A DNA stretch of 15,897 nucleotides from Alphaproteobacteria bacterium (GTDB taxonomy: Bacteria > Pseudomonadota > Alphaproteobacteria > Micavibrionales > UBA2020). The stretch's first letter is position 1, and each line of letters opens with the position of its first letter. Shown one piece after another: positions 7,130 to 13,604 of the stretch. Below the pieces are notes generated by a model. The model saw nothing but the letters and a program-made list of their open reading frames with translations. It searched no databases and was not told the DNA's origin. The position numbers were made by a program, and so were the translations under genes. Where the stretch lies: the NCBI GenBank assembly GCA_020853455.1, contig JADYYV010000353.1, forward strand, positions 1 through 15,897, in the 5' to 3' direction.

Positions 7130-8443
7130 TTACTCCTTCGGATAGATCGGGAATTTATCGCAGAGCTTGCGGACTTCCGCATACACCGCTTTCTCGATCT
7201 CGCCGTTGTTGCCCGCGCCGTTTTTGGCAAGGCCGTCCAGCACGGCGACCATGTATTCGCCGACCAGTTCGAATTCCGCCTTGCCAAAGCCGCGCGTGGT
7301 GGCGGCGGGGCTGCCGACGCGCAGGCCGGATGTCACCATCGGCTTTTGCGGATCGAACGGGATCGCGTTTTTGTTGCAGGTGATGCCCGCATGTTCGAGC
7401 GACAGTTCCGCGTCCTTGCCCGTCAGTTTTTTCGGGCGCAGGTCGATCAGCACCAGATGGCAGTCGGTGCCGCCGGACACGATATCGAGCCCGCCAGCCT
7501 TCAGCGTATTGGCCAGCACGCGCGCGTTATCCAGCACGTTCTGCGCGTAAACCTTGAACGACGGCTGCAGCGCTTCGCCGAAGGCGACCGCTTTAGCCGC
7601 GATCACATGCTCCAGCGGGCCGCCCTGCAGGCCGGGGAACACGGCGGAATTGATTTTCTTGGCGATCTCCTCGTCATTCGTGAGGATGATGCCGCCTCTA
7701 GGTCCGCGCAGGGTTTTGTGCGTGGTGGAGGTCGTGACATGCGCATGAGGCACGGGCGACGGATACTGCCCGCCCGCCACCAGACCTGCGTAATGCGCCA
7801 TATCGACCATCAGATACGCGCCGACTTCATCGGCGATCTTGCGGAAGCGCGCACTATCGAGCACGCGCGGATAGGCCGACGCGCCGGCCACGATCAGTTT
7901 CGGTTTATGTTCGCGCGCCAGACGCTCGACTTCGTCCATATCGATCAGCGCGTCGGATTCACGCACGCCGTATTGCACGGCGTTGAACCATTTGCCCGAC
8001 ATGTTGGGCTTCGCGCCATGCGTCAGGTGTCCGCCATGCGCGAGCGCCTGGCCCAAAATGGTGTCGCCCGGCTGAACCAGCGACATAAACACCGCCTGGT
8101 TCGCCTGCGCACCAGAATGCGGCTGCACGTTGGCGAATTTCGCGCCAAAGAGTTCGCAGATGCGGTCAATCGCCAGCTGCTCCGTCACATCGACGAATTC
8201 GCAGCCGCCGTAATAACGCTTGCCGGGATAGCCTTCGGCATATTTGTTGGTCAGCACGGACCCTTGCGCCTGCAGCACCGCGCGGGAAACAATGTTTTCC
8301 GATGCGATCAATTCGATCTGGTCTTTCTGGCGGCCGAGTTCTGCGCGGATGGCGTTATAAACAGCGGGATCGGCATCGGCCAGATTGGTTTCAAAAAAAT
8401 TGAATGCAGCCATCGGGGTTTCTTTCTTTTGAGCGAGAGTCAT
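7130..8443 (-). CDS. glyA: Serine hydroxymethyltransferase
   Basis: 437 residues from the ATG at 8443. This enzyme converts serine plus tetrahydrofolate to glycine plus 5,10-methylene-tetrahydrofolate, the main source of one-carbon units. It is cytosolic and PLP-dependent. Family blocks are intact: IELIASENIVSRAV, KYAEGYPGKRYYGGCE, NVQPHSGAQAN, VDMAHYAGLVAGG, and the PLP-binding lysine K243 in STTHKTLRGPRGG. The start is ambiguous. ATG 8443 directly follows the rpiB stop (TAAATG), suggesting coupling. ATG 8413 (MAAFNFFETNLADADP) gives 427 residues and fits the usual N-terminus of homologues better. Neither has a strong Shine-Dalgarno site. The final codons AAG GAG TAA double as the ribosome-binding site of nrdR. 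Confidence 0.97.
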   Translation of the reverse strand: MTLAQKKETPMAAFNFFETNLADADPAVYNAIRAELGRQKDQIELIASENIVSRAVLQAQGSVLTNKYAEGYPGKRYYGGCEFVDVTEQLAIDRICELFGAKFANVQPHSGAQANQAVFMSLVQPGDTILGQALAHGGHLTHGAKPNMSGKWFNAVQYGVRESDALIDMDEVERLAREHKPKLIVAGASAYPRVLDSARFRKIADEVGAYLMVDMAHYAGLVAGGQYPSPVPHAHVTTSTTHKTLRGPRGGIILTNDEEIAKKINSAVFPGLQGGPLEHVIAAKAVAFGEALQPSFKVYAQNVLDNARVLANTLKAGGLDIVSGGTDCHLVLIDLRPKKLTGKDAELSLEHAGITCNKNAIPFDPQKPMVTSGLRVGSPAATTRGFGKAEFELVGEYMVAVLDGLAKNGAGNNGEIEKAVYAEVRKLCDKFPIYPKE

Positions 8444-8893
8444 TTAAGCACCGCACTTTCCTAATTTTTCGACGCGGCCCGCATGGCGGCCGCCTTCAAA
8501 TGCTGTTGATAAAAATACATTCACGCAATCAAGCGCCGTTTCGACGCCCAGCAGCCGCGCACCCAGCGCAATCACGTTGGCATCGTTGTGCAGCCGCGCA
8601 AGCCGCGCCGAGGTCACATCATGCGCAAGGGCACAGCGCATGCCCTTGTACCGGTTGACCGCGATGCTGATGCCGATGCCCGAGCCGCAGATGGCGATAC
8701 CAATGGGCGCCTGCCCTGCATTGATCGCTTCCGCCAGTTTGAAACCGAAATCGGGGTAATCGACGCGGTCCTCGTTAAACGGACCCAGATCAATAACGTC
8801 ATGCCCCGCTTTTTTGAGGTGTTCGACCACCGCGGCCTTCAGCTGAAAGCCCGCATGATCGGAAGAAATGGCTATTTTTTTACCCTCGGCCAA
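8444..8893 (-). CDS. rpiB: Ribose-5-phosphate isomerase B
   Basis: 149 residues. It interconverts ribose-5-phosphate and ribulose-5-phosphate in the pentose phosphate pathway. RpiB/LacAB-family landmarks are present: SSDHAGF near the N-terminus (D12, H13), VDYPDFG, the ICGSGIGISIAVNR loop with catalytic-type Cys69, ALAHDVTSARLARLHNDANVIALGAR, and GGRHAGRV near the C-terminus. The start appears to be TTG at 8893: no ATG or GTG lies in frame between it and the upstream in-frame TAA, and GGGG with imperfect spacing lies ahead. This is the first gene of a minus-strand run rpiB-glyA-nrdR-nusB. Its TAA is immediately followed by the glyA ATG. Ribose-phosphate supply, one-carbon units and control of dNTP synthesis are thus encoded together. 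Confidence 0.95.
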   Translation of the reverse strand: MAEGKKIAISSDHAGFQLKAAVVEHLKKAGHDVIDLGPFNEDRVDYPDFGFKLAEAINAGQAPIGIAICGSGIGISIAVNRYKGMRCALAHDVTSARLARLHNDANVIALGARLLGVETALDCVNVFLSTAFEGGRHAGRVEKLGKCGA

Positions 8894-9016
8894 GGCTTTG
8901 ACCCCAAGATATTGTTACGGCTGCCCTGATATACCAAATGTAGTAGGGGTATTCCAGAAGTATCACGCTAGATGTTGAATCGTTATTATGGAATATGCAC
9001 TCCGCCCCTATGCGTC

Positions 9017-9036
9017 ATTCCCGCGAAAGCGGGAAT
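9017..9036. repeat. REP-like palindrome (ATTCCCGC-GAAA-GCGGGAAT)
   Basis: A perfect 8-bp stem with a GAAA loop, preceded by GTC and followed by CCCGG. Such GTCATTCCCGC... hairpins are widespread dispersed intergenic repeats in proteobacteria. It lies in the region upstream of rpiB and of the AT-rich cassette. There is no U-tract, so it is not a classical terminator. Confidence 0.75.
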
Positions 9037-9070
9037 CCCGGCGGCCTGATGCGCCCTGCCAATCCTTGAG

Positions 9071-9090
9071 ATCCCCGCCTTCGCGTTGAT
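9071..9090. repeat. Degenerate REP-like palindrome, inverted relative to the previous copy
   Basis: ATCCCCGC-CTTC-GCGTTGAT followed by GACG. It matches the intact copy at 10203-10222 except for two stem substitutions in the right arm, so it looks like a decaying copy. With 9017-9036 it forms a head-to-head pair, as in bacterial interspersed mosaic elements. Confidence 0.5.
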
Positions 9091-9179
9091 GACGACTAGG
9101 CGGAGAGTAACGAGTAACTTTCAATTGCCAGCCACACCAACCCCTTTAAACTCAATTCCAAATTAATTTTGGTGGCCTG

Positions 9180-9719
9180 ATGAAGAAAAATTTTATCATT
9201 TTGATATTACTTACTATCGTTAATACCGCTTATGCCTATGGCCCGCTACCCACGGCAATTGTTGAAGAAAGAAAAACATCTGAATGCGTTCAAACAATGG
9301 CAGCAAATGTGGGATGGAGCGAATCAAGAGAACCCGCGCTTTCAATCAAGAACACTTGTGACGCGACAGTAATCATAGAAGCAATCGTGACCGCCAAAAA
9401 TATTTCCGAAGAATTCATTTCGGAGCAAAGATGGATTTATCTGGACAAGTTGGCTTATTACTTCGGCAAAGGGGAATATAATTGCCCAGACATTGAATGG
9501 AGCTTATACGATCGCTTATTTCCACCTAAACAGAGGGAATGCAAAACGATAGCTATAAAACGCGGCGAGAAGATCAAAGTCGTGATGGCATTTGGAACAT
9601 ATTATAAAATAACAGGCCGTTTCGTATCCGATACAGAAAAGGCTGAACGCACAGAATTTAAATTGGAAGGAAAAGTTATTCTTCCTAAGGGCGAGGGTTC
9701 AGACCCAGTCGACAAGTAG
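9180..9719 (+). CDS. Hypothetical exported protein, AT-rich gene
   Basis: 179 residues from ATG 9180 (GGTGG a few nt ahead). The N-terminus is a Sec signal peptide: KK, hydrophobic core FIILILLTIVN, then TAYA with likely cleavage after Ala19. The mature part has four cysteines (36, 60, 102, 121), which could form two periplasmic disulfides. It has a predicted mixed beta fold with segments such as EPALSIKNTCDATVIIEAIV and RGEKIKVVMAFGTYYKITGRF. I do not recognise the family. The pattern of conserved-looking ISIKNTC and late basic strands is reminiscent of small beta-sandwich periplasmic proteins, but that is weak. Base composition is clearly AT-richer than all flanking genes, suggesting transfer. 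The lipoprotein gene 37 nt downstream is probably co-transcribed. Confidence 0.75.
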   Translation: MKKNFIILILLTIVNTAYAYGPLPTAIVEERKTSECVQTMAANVGWSESREPALSIKNTCDATVIIEAIVTAKNISEEFISEQRWIYLDKLAYYFGKGEYNCPDIEWSLYDRLFPPKQRECKTIAIKRGEKIKVVMAFGTYYKITGRFVSDTEKAERTEFKLEGKVILPKGEGSDPVDK

Positions 9720-9756
9720 TTTATCGAGATCAATATATCAAAGGAGTCGGAATAAA

Positions 9757-10110
9757 TTGAAACTCATATTTTCGTTGTTGCTTATCGTTATCCTCACAGG
9801 TTGTGATCGGATTTATTTTGCCAAAGATCACGGCCTCAACACGGAAGAAATATCGCTCGATTTGCACCGGAACTATGGCGCGGGAACGGATGAAAAAATT
9901 CTTATTCGAGATTTTACCGCTAAAGGCTATCGGTATATTCCGCCGAATAATACAGCGCAAAAAAGACGCTTGGTTTATCCCCATCCATGTCCGCCAATAT
10001 TCTATGCTATGGGTGAACAAATCTACATAGCATGGACATCCAACGAACACGGCTTGATAAGTTCTATTGAAGAGCCAAAAATTACGCCTTGCGGCATGAC
10101 ACTTCCGTAA
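9757..10110 (+). CDS. Small hypothetical lipoprotein, AT-rich gene
   Basis: 117 residues with a TTG start at 9757. The start is well fixed by AAAGGAG at 9740-9746, 10 nt upstream, and by the signal sequence MKLIFSLLLIVILTGC. LTGC is a lipobox, so Cys16 should be acylated. The residue after it is Asp17, which in enterobacteria favours inner-membrane retention by Lol avoidance; whether that rule holds here is unknown. The mature domain is about 100 residues with two more cysteines (78, 112) that may pair. It includes YGAGTDEKILIRDFTAKGYRY and the C-terminal KITPCGMTLP. I do not recognise the family. It follows the exported-protein gene by 37 nt, shares its AT-rich codon use, and is followed by a palindrome cluster. 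Confidence 0.75.
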   Translation: MKLIFSLLLIVILTGCDRIYFAKDHGLNTEEISLDLHRNYGAGTDEKILIRDFTAKGYRYIPPNNTAQKRRLVYPHPCPPIFYAMGEQIYIAWTSNEHGLISSIEEPKITPCGMTLP

Positions 10111-10181
10111 CTTTAGTCTGAATGTTAAATGTTTGGAGTAGATTGAACTCCTCCGTGATTTTCGATTGATATGACTCACAT

Positions 10182-10222
10182 GACGCGCGGACGCGCTACT
10201 GGATCCCCGCCTTCGCGGGGAT
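10182..10222. repeat. Composite repeat: GC-rich block plus REP-like hairpin
   Basis: A 23-nt block at 10182-10204 (starting GACGCGCGGACGCGCT) runs into a perfect hairpin ATCCCCGC-CTTC-GCGGGGAT (10203-10222) followed by GACGG. The 23-nt block recurs at 13676-13698 with one difference, again leading into a hairpin, so block plus hairpin seems to be the repeat unit. Confidence 0.7.
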
Positions 10223-10258
10223 GACGGTTGTAGGGTAAGGCGACCACACCCCGCTGTC

Positions 10259-10278
10259 ACTCCGGCGAAAGCCGGAGT
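10259..10278. repeat. REP-like palindrome (ACTCCGGC-GAAA-GCCGGAGT)
   Basis: A perfect 8-bp stem with a GAAA loop, preceded by GTC and followed by CCACGG. It is in the same orientation as the copy at 9017-9036 and opposite to the neighbours at 10203 and 10345. Confidence 0.7.
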
Positions 10279-10320
10279 CCACGGACGTGTATTTGGGGAG
10301 TGAACAGGCGGTGACGGTTT

Positions 10321-10336
10321 TGCGCCGCATGGCGCA
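10321..10336. repeat. Short perfect hairpin (TGCGCC-GCAT-GGCGCA)
   Basis: A six-base-pair stem with a four-base loop sits between two REP-like palindromes, just before a GTCCGTAGAT lead-in to the next one. It may be part of the same composite repeat, as the GC-rich block is at 10182. Confidence 0.45.
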
Positions 10337-10344
10337 GTCCGTAG

Positions 10345-10364
10345 ATCCCGGCTTTCGCCGGGAT
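10345..10364. repeat. REP-like palindrome (ATCCCGGC-TTTC-GCCGGGAT)
   Basis: A perfect 8-bp stem followed by GACAG. It is the third hairpin in 160 nt and lies 13 nt from the stop codon of the ankyrin gene, so on the minus strand it could also act as a transcript 3'-end structure. No U-tract follows. Confidence 0.7.
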
Positions 10365-10376
10365 GACAGTTGAGTG

Positions 10377-11384
10377 TTAGGGCGCGGGCGTGCCCGGCAA
10401 TTTCAAATTCCGCTTCGGTTTTTCCAGCATGGGGCCGCCGATGAGAGTGTTTTCGGCCGTGCCGCCGAGGCGTTCCAGCGCGCTGTGGGCTTTTTCGATC
10501 GCGGTTTTGTCGTTGAATTCGTCGAAGGTTTTCATGACAACGGCTTCGGATTTCGTGTTCAGGTTATGCGTGATTTGGGTGTAGGTGCGGGCGGAGAAGT
10601 TGAAGATTTCGGTGAGTTTGTAACCCAAACCCCGCTCGACCGATGAAAACGCCACGCGGTCGTTCGATAGCAGCTGCCACGGATCGACCGGTTTTTTCTC
10701 GGCCTGTTTCACTTCCTCGACCGCGCGCTGCGCTTCGGCCTTTTTCTGGCGGGCGATCAGGTCTTTGGCGGCATCGGCCTTCAGCACCTGCGCCTGATAA
10801 TCTTTCCCCGCATCGACCGCGAAATCCCAGATGGTTTTTCCTGTCCTGGTCACCGCCTGCAAATCCGCGCCCGCGCTGACCAGCGCTTTAATAACATCGG
10901 CATCGCCGCGCGCGGCCGCCAGGTGCAGCGGCGTCACGCCCTGTTCATCCACCGCGTTCACATCGGCATCGTTGTTGATAAGGAATGAAACGCCTTCGGT
11001 CTTATATCCCTGCATCGCCGCCCAGTGCAGCGGCGTGCGGCCGTCATTGTCGCGCGCGTGGATATCCGCGCCGAAATGCACCATGTCGGTCATTTTATAA
11101 TGGATGGTGTAATCGGTATCCTGCACCGCGTGATGCAGCAGCGTCGCCCCGCCCGCGTCCTTGGCGTTCACGCTCACGCCGCGGTTGAGAAACATGGCGA
11201 CAAGCTCGCGCCCGCCCCTGTGCCCGTAATCTTCGCGGCGGATGGCGATATGCGCGCCCGGACGGCCTTGCGCATCGGTCACATGCGGGTCGGCGCCGGC
11301 GTTCAGCATATTGCGCGCGGTTTCGGCATCGCCGCGGGCGACGGCGTTCAGCAGCCTGATATCGTTATCCCGGGTGGCGGGCAT
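10377..11384 (-). CDS. Ankyrin-repeat protein with uncharacterised C-terminal domain
   Basis: 335 residues. Residues 8 to about 195 hold five or so ankyrin repeats: NDIRLLNAVARGDAETARNM / LNAGADPHVTDAQG; ELVAMFLNRGVSVNAKDAGGA; TLLHHAVQ ... FGADIHARDNDGRTPLHWAA; FLINNDADVNAVDEQGVTPLHLAA; LVSAGADLQAVTRTGKTIWDFA. A charged helix follows (about 200-232, ARQKKAEAQRAVEEVKQAEKK). Then comes a C-terminal part of about 100 residues (DPWQLLSNDRVAFSSVERGL ... KLTEIFNFSARTYTQITHNL) whose family I do not recognise, and a proline-rich end. No signal peptide or membrane segment is seen. Ankyrin repeats mediate protein binding; the partner is unknown, and a cytosolic or secreted-effector role are both possible. 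The second repeat is irregular. The gene is flanked by palindromic repeats on both sides and stands alone. Confidence 0.9.
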   Translation of the reverse strand: MPATRDNDIRLLNAVARGDAETARNMLNAGADPHVTDAQGRPGAHIAIRREDYGHRGGRELVAMFLNRGVSVNAKDAGGATLLHHAVQDTDYTIHYKMTDMVHFGADIHARDNDGRTPLHWAAMQGYKTEGVSFLINNDADVNAVDEQGVTPLHLAAARGDADVIKALVSAGADLQAVTRTGKTIWDFAVDAGKDYQAQVLKADAAKDLIARQKKAEAQRAVEEVKQAEKKPVDPWQLLSNDRVAFSSVERGLGYKLTEIFNFSARTYTQITHNLNTKSEAVVMKTFDEFNDKTAIEKAHSALERLGGTAENTLIGGPMLEKPKRNLKLPGTPAP

Positions 11385-11419
11385 CGGGTGCGGTTCCGTT
11401 TTGGGTTTGGGTAGTATTT

Positions 11420-11448
11420 TACATACGACAGAACAGGGCGGCGGTCAA
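11420..11448 (-). promoter_or_regulatory. Weak promoter candidate for the ankyrin gene
   Basis: On the minus strand TTGACC (11443-11448) is followed after 17 nt by TATGTA (11420-11425), continuing AAAAT. The -35 is good (5/6) but the -10 is poor (3/6). TAAAAT overlapping it (11416-11421) is a better -10 but leaves 21 nt of spacing. A start near 11410 would give a ~25-nt leader. Confidence 0.25.
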
Positions 11449-11457
11449 TCCGAACCC

Positions 11458-11529
11458 TGTCATCCTGAGCGCAGCGAAGGATCTCCCTTTGTTTGCCAAG
11501 GGGGATCCTTCGCTGCGCTCAGGATGACA
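11458..11529. repeat. Perfect 26-bp inverted repeat with 20-nt loop
   Basis: The left arm 11458-11483 (begins TGTCATCCTGAGCGCAGC) and right arm 11504-11529 are exact reverse complements. The spacer at 11484-11503 can extend the stem imperfectly (TCCCTT against AAGGGG). The arm matches a very widespread bacterial intergenic palindrome of the CATCCTGAGCGCAGCGAAGG type. It begins 17 nt after the stop of the minus-strand DUF6898-like gene, so it could also end that transcript, although no U-run follows. Confidence 0.9.
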
Positions 11530-11545
11530 TTCTATTATGTAAATA

Positions 11546-11749
11546 TTAGTCCTTGATATGCCCGTTCTTTTTCAGCACATAGGCAAGCCGCGCGAGGGCG
11601 TTTTTCTTGAAAACCGCCTCCCCCGCCGATGCGGGGCATTGAATGACGATTTCGGTCATGGTTTCGGTGTCCATCGCGCTCACGCGCATGGCGGGGCCCA
11701 TCTGCCGGAATTCGAAAATGACCTCGCGCCCTTGCAGTATTTCTGCCAT
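11546..11749 (-). CDS. Small DUF6898-like protein
   Basis: 67 residues from ATG 11749. This start has GGGAG 7 nt ahead; the open frame extends further upstream but would run into the gcdH start. The core GREVIFEFRQMGPAMRVSAM-D-ETMTEIVIQCPASAGEAVFKK and ALARLAYVLKKNG matches my memory of the small DUF6898 family of alphaproteobacteria, in which GREVLFEF, T-E-V and a C-terminal KLEYVL are typical. The function is unknown. No signal or membrane segment is present. It is divergent from gcdH with 36 nt between starts, so the two share a very compact promoter region. It ends just before the 26-bp inverted repeat. The family call rests on recall, not a search. Confidence 0.7.
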   Translation of the reverse strand: MAEILQGREVIFEFRQMGPAMRVSAMDTETMTEIVIQCPASAGEAVFKKNALARLAYVLKKNGHIKD

Positions 11750-11785
11750 ATTTTCTCCCAACACAGCCATCTTAGGATTAAACCG

Positions 11786-13015
11786 ATGAACGCTCAAGCA
11801 GCCGCGAGTATCCCCATGGACAAGAAACTGGATAAATCGAAACTCAAGCCGTCTTTCAAATGGGACGACGCGCTGCTGCTCGACGACCAGCTGACGGACG
11901 AGGAGCGCATGATCCGCGATGCGGCGCGCGACTATTGCCAGGATAAATTGATGCCCCGCGTGCTGGAGGCGAACCGCCACGAAATTTTCCACCGCGAGAT
12001 CATGACAGAAATGGGCGCGCTCGGCCTGCTGGGATCGACGCTGCAGGGTTACGGCTGTGCGGGCACGAATTACGTGTCTTACGGGCTGATCGCGCGCGAG
12101 GTGGAGCGTGTTGACTCCGGTTATCGCTCAGCGATGTCGGTGCAATCATCCTTGGTCATGTATCCGATCTATGCCTTTGGCACCGAAGAACAGCGCCAGA
12201 AATACCTGCCTAAGCTGGCGACCGGCGAATGGGTGGGCTGCTTCGGCCTGACCGAACCCGATGCCGGATCCGACCCTGCGTCGATGAAAACCCGCGCCGT
12301 GAAAACCAAGGGCGGCTATACGCTCAAGGGATCGAAAATGTGGATCACCAATTCGCCGATCGCGGATGTGTTCGTGGTCTGGGCGAAGGATGAAGCGGGC
12401 GATATCCGCGGTTTCGTGCTGGAAAAAGGCATGAAGGGCCTGAGCGCCCCGAAGATCGAGGGGAAATTCTCCCTCCGCGCGTCGATTACCGGCGAGATCG
12501 TGATGGACGATGTATTCGTGCCGGAAGAAAACAAATTCCCCGAAGTGAAGGGACTGACCGGGCCGTTTTCGTGCCTCAACAACGCGCGCTACGGCATTTC
12601 CTGGGGTGCGCTCGGCGCAGCCGAGTTTTGCTTCCATCAGGCGCGGCAATATACGCTCGACCGCACCGTGTTCAACCGCCCGCTGGCGGCGAACCAGATT
12701 ATCCAACTGAAGCTGGCCAATATGCAGACCGACATCACGCTCGGCCTGCAGGGCGCGCTGCGTCTCGGCCGGTTGAAGGACGAGGAACGCGCCGCACCCG
12801 AAGCGATTTCGATGATGAAGCGCAACAACTGCGGCAAGTCGCTGGAAATCGCCCGCATCGCGCGCGACATGCTGGGCGGCAACGGGATTTCCGACGAATT
12901 CCACGTGATCCGCCACTGCATGAACCTTGAAGCCGTGAACACGTATGAAGGCACGCATGACGTCCATGCGCTGATCCTCGGCCGCGCGATCACGGGCATT
13001 CAGGCTTTCGGTTAA
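11786..13015 (+). CDS. gcdH: Glutaryl-CoA dehydrogenase
   Basis: 409 residues from ATG 11786, with AGGA about 8 nt ahead. This FAD-dependent acyl-CoA dehydrogenase oxidises and decarboxylates glutaryl-CoA to crotonyl-CoA in lysine, hydroxylysine and tryptophan breakdown, passing electrons to ETF. It is strikingly similar to the mitochondrial enzyme: ERVDSGYRSAMSVQSSLVM (107-125, including the arginine that binds the substrate carboxylate in GCDH), GCFGLTEPDAGSDPASMKTR (151-170), GKFSLRASITG, NNARYGISWGALGA (265-278), MLGGNGISDEFHVIRH (362-377) and NTYEGTHDVHALILGRA, with E388 as catalytic base. Those motifs separate it from general acyl-CoA dehydrogenases. No glutaryl-CoA transferase is adjacent. 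An unknown ORF follows after 2 nt. Confidence 0.96.
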   Translation: MNAQAAASIPMDKKLDKSKLKPSFKWDDALLLDDQLTDEERMIRDAARDYCQDKLMPRVLEANRHEIFHREIMTEMGALGLLGSTLQGYGCAGTNYVSYGLIAREVERVDSGYRSAMSVQSSLVMYPIYAFGTEEQRQKYLPKLATGEWVGCFGLTEPDAGSDPASMKTRAVKTKGGYTLKGSKMWITNSPIADVFVVWAKDEAGDIRGFVLEKGMKGLSAPKIEGKFSLRASITGEIVMDDVFVPEENKFPEVKGLTGPFSCLNNARYGISWGALGAAEFCFHQARQYTLDRTVFNRPLAANQIIQLKLANMQTDITLGLQGALRLGRLKDEERAAPEAISMMKRNNCGKSLEIARIARDMLGGNGISDEFHVIRHCMNLEAVNTYEGTHDVHALILGRAITGIQAFG

Positions 13016-13017
13016 TT

Positions 13018-13593
13018 TTGGATCCGGTCACGCTTCTATTGCCGCTGCTGGTTATCGCCTGCGGCATTACCGTGCTGCGGCGGCGCAGAAAACGCAAAAG
13101 CGTTTTCGAGGTAAATACCGACATCCTGCCGGTCGTGAAAATGCCGGCGACACCGAACGGCGACGCGCTCGACCAGCATCGCGACGCGATCCTCGGCCAT
13201 TTATGGACGGTGATCGCAGGGCTTGAAAAACAGCGGCAATCCGATCCGCAAAACGCCGAAGGCTGGGCGATGCTGACGGGCGCGGTCCTGAAATACGCAA
13301 CCGCCGTGCAGCTGCGCCCGCGCAATATTCCCGTCATCATCATCGCGACCACGAATGCGGCGTCGATACTGGAGCGTGAAAGCGAAAACGAGCTTCCCGA
13401 CCCGCTGAAGGCCGCCAATATCCATGAAATGTCGTATTTCCTGCACCGGTCATGCACGCCGCACAAGGACGCGCTGGCGAAATCCCACGGCCACACGCTG
13501 ACGCCCGCCGAAACCAGGCAGGCGCTGGAATTCATCAACAGCCTGCAATGGGACAGGGAACAGAAGGCCTTCGCGCAGAAGACGCTGCATTAA
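13018..13593 (+). CDS. Hypothetical membrane-anchored protein, 191 residues
   Basis: It starts with TTG at 13018, 2 nt after the gcdH stop. No Shine-Dalgarno site is seen, so translation probably depends on ribosomes leaving gcdH. The N-terminus is a single membrane helix (about residues 3-20, PVTLLLPLLVIACGITVL) followed by RRRRKRK, which predicts the rest is cytoplasmic. The soluble part is helical, with LDQHRDAILGHLWTVIAGLE (51-70), AEGWAMLTGAVLKYATAVQL (80-99), a hydrophobic strand IPVIIIATTNA (104-114), and a C-terminal helix ETRQALEFINSLQWDREQKAFA. I do not recognise the family. AEGWAMLTG recalls a TPR-like repeat start, but only one copy is seen. Its link with GcdH is positional only. 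Confidence 0.65.
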   Translation: MDPVTLLLPLLVIACGITVLRRRRKRKSVFEVNTDILPVVKMPATPNGDALDQHRDAILGHLWTVIAGLEKQRQSDPQNAEGWAMLTGAVLKYATAVQLRPRNIPVIIIATTNAASILERESENELPDPLKAANIHEMSYFLHRSCTPHKDALAKSHGHTLTPAETRQALEFINSLQWDREQKAFAQKTLH

Positions 13594-13604
13594 TCGCCGT
13601 TTCC

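Noticed and set aside
6305..8464. Long 719-codon open frame on the plus strand opposite nusB, nrdR and glyA
   Set aside because: It runs antisense to four strongly supported genes, is rich in His/Arg/Phe as expected for the complement of GC-rich coding sequence, and shows no domain.
9730..10260. 176-codon minus-strand open frame across the lipoprotein gene
   Set aside because: It crosses a well-supported lipoprotein gene (strong RBS, lipobox) and its N-terminus (PSSPRRRGSS) is just the translation of the REP-like palindrome, a common annotation artefact.
9012..10370. Possible CRISPR array from the recurring GC-rich palindromes
   Set aside because: The copies differ in sequence, alternate in orientation and have irregular spacing (tens to over a thousand nt). 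They are dispersed palindromes, not direct repeats with equal spacers.
11558..11785. N-terminal extension of gcdH by 76 codons
   Set aside because: The extension is antisense to the DUF6898-like gene, and ATG 11786 has a Shine-Dalgarno site and gives the normal GcdH length.
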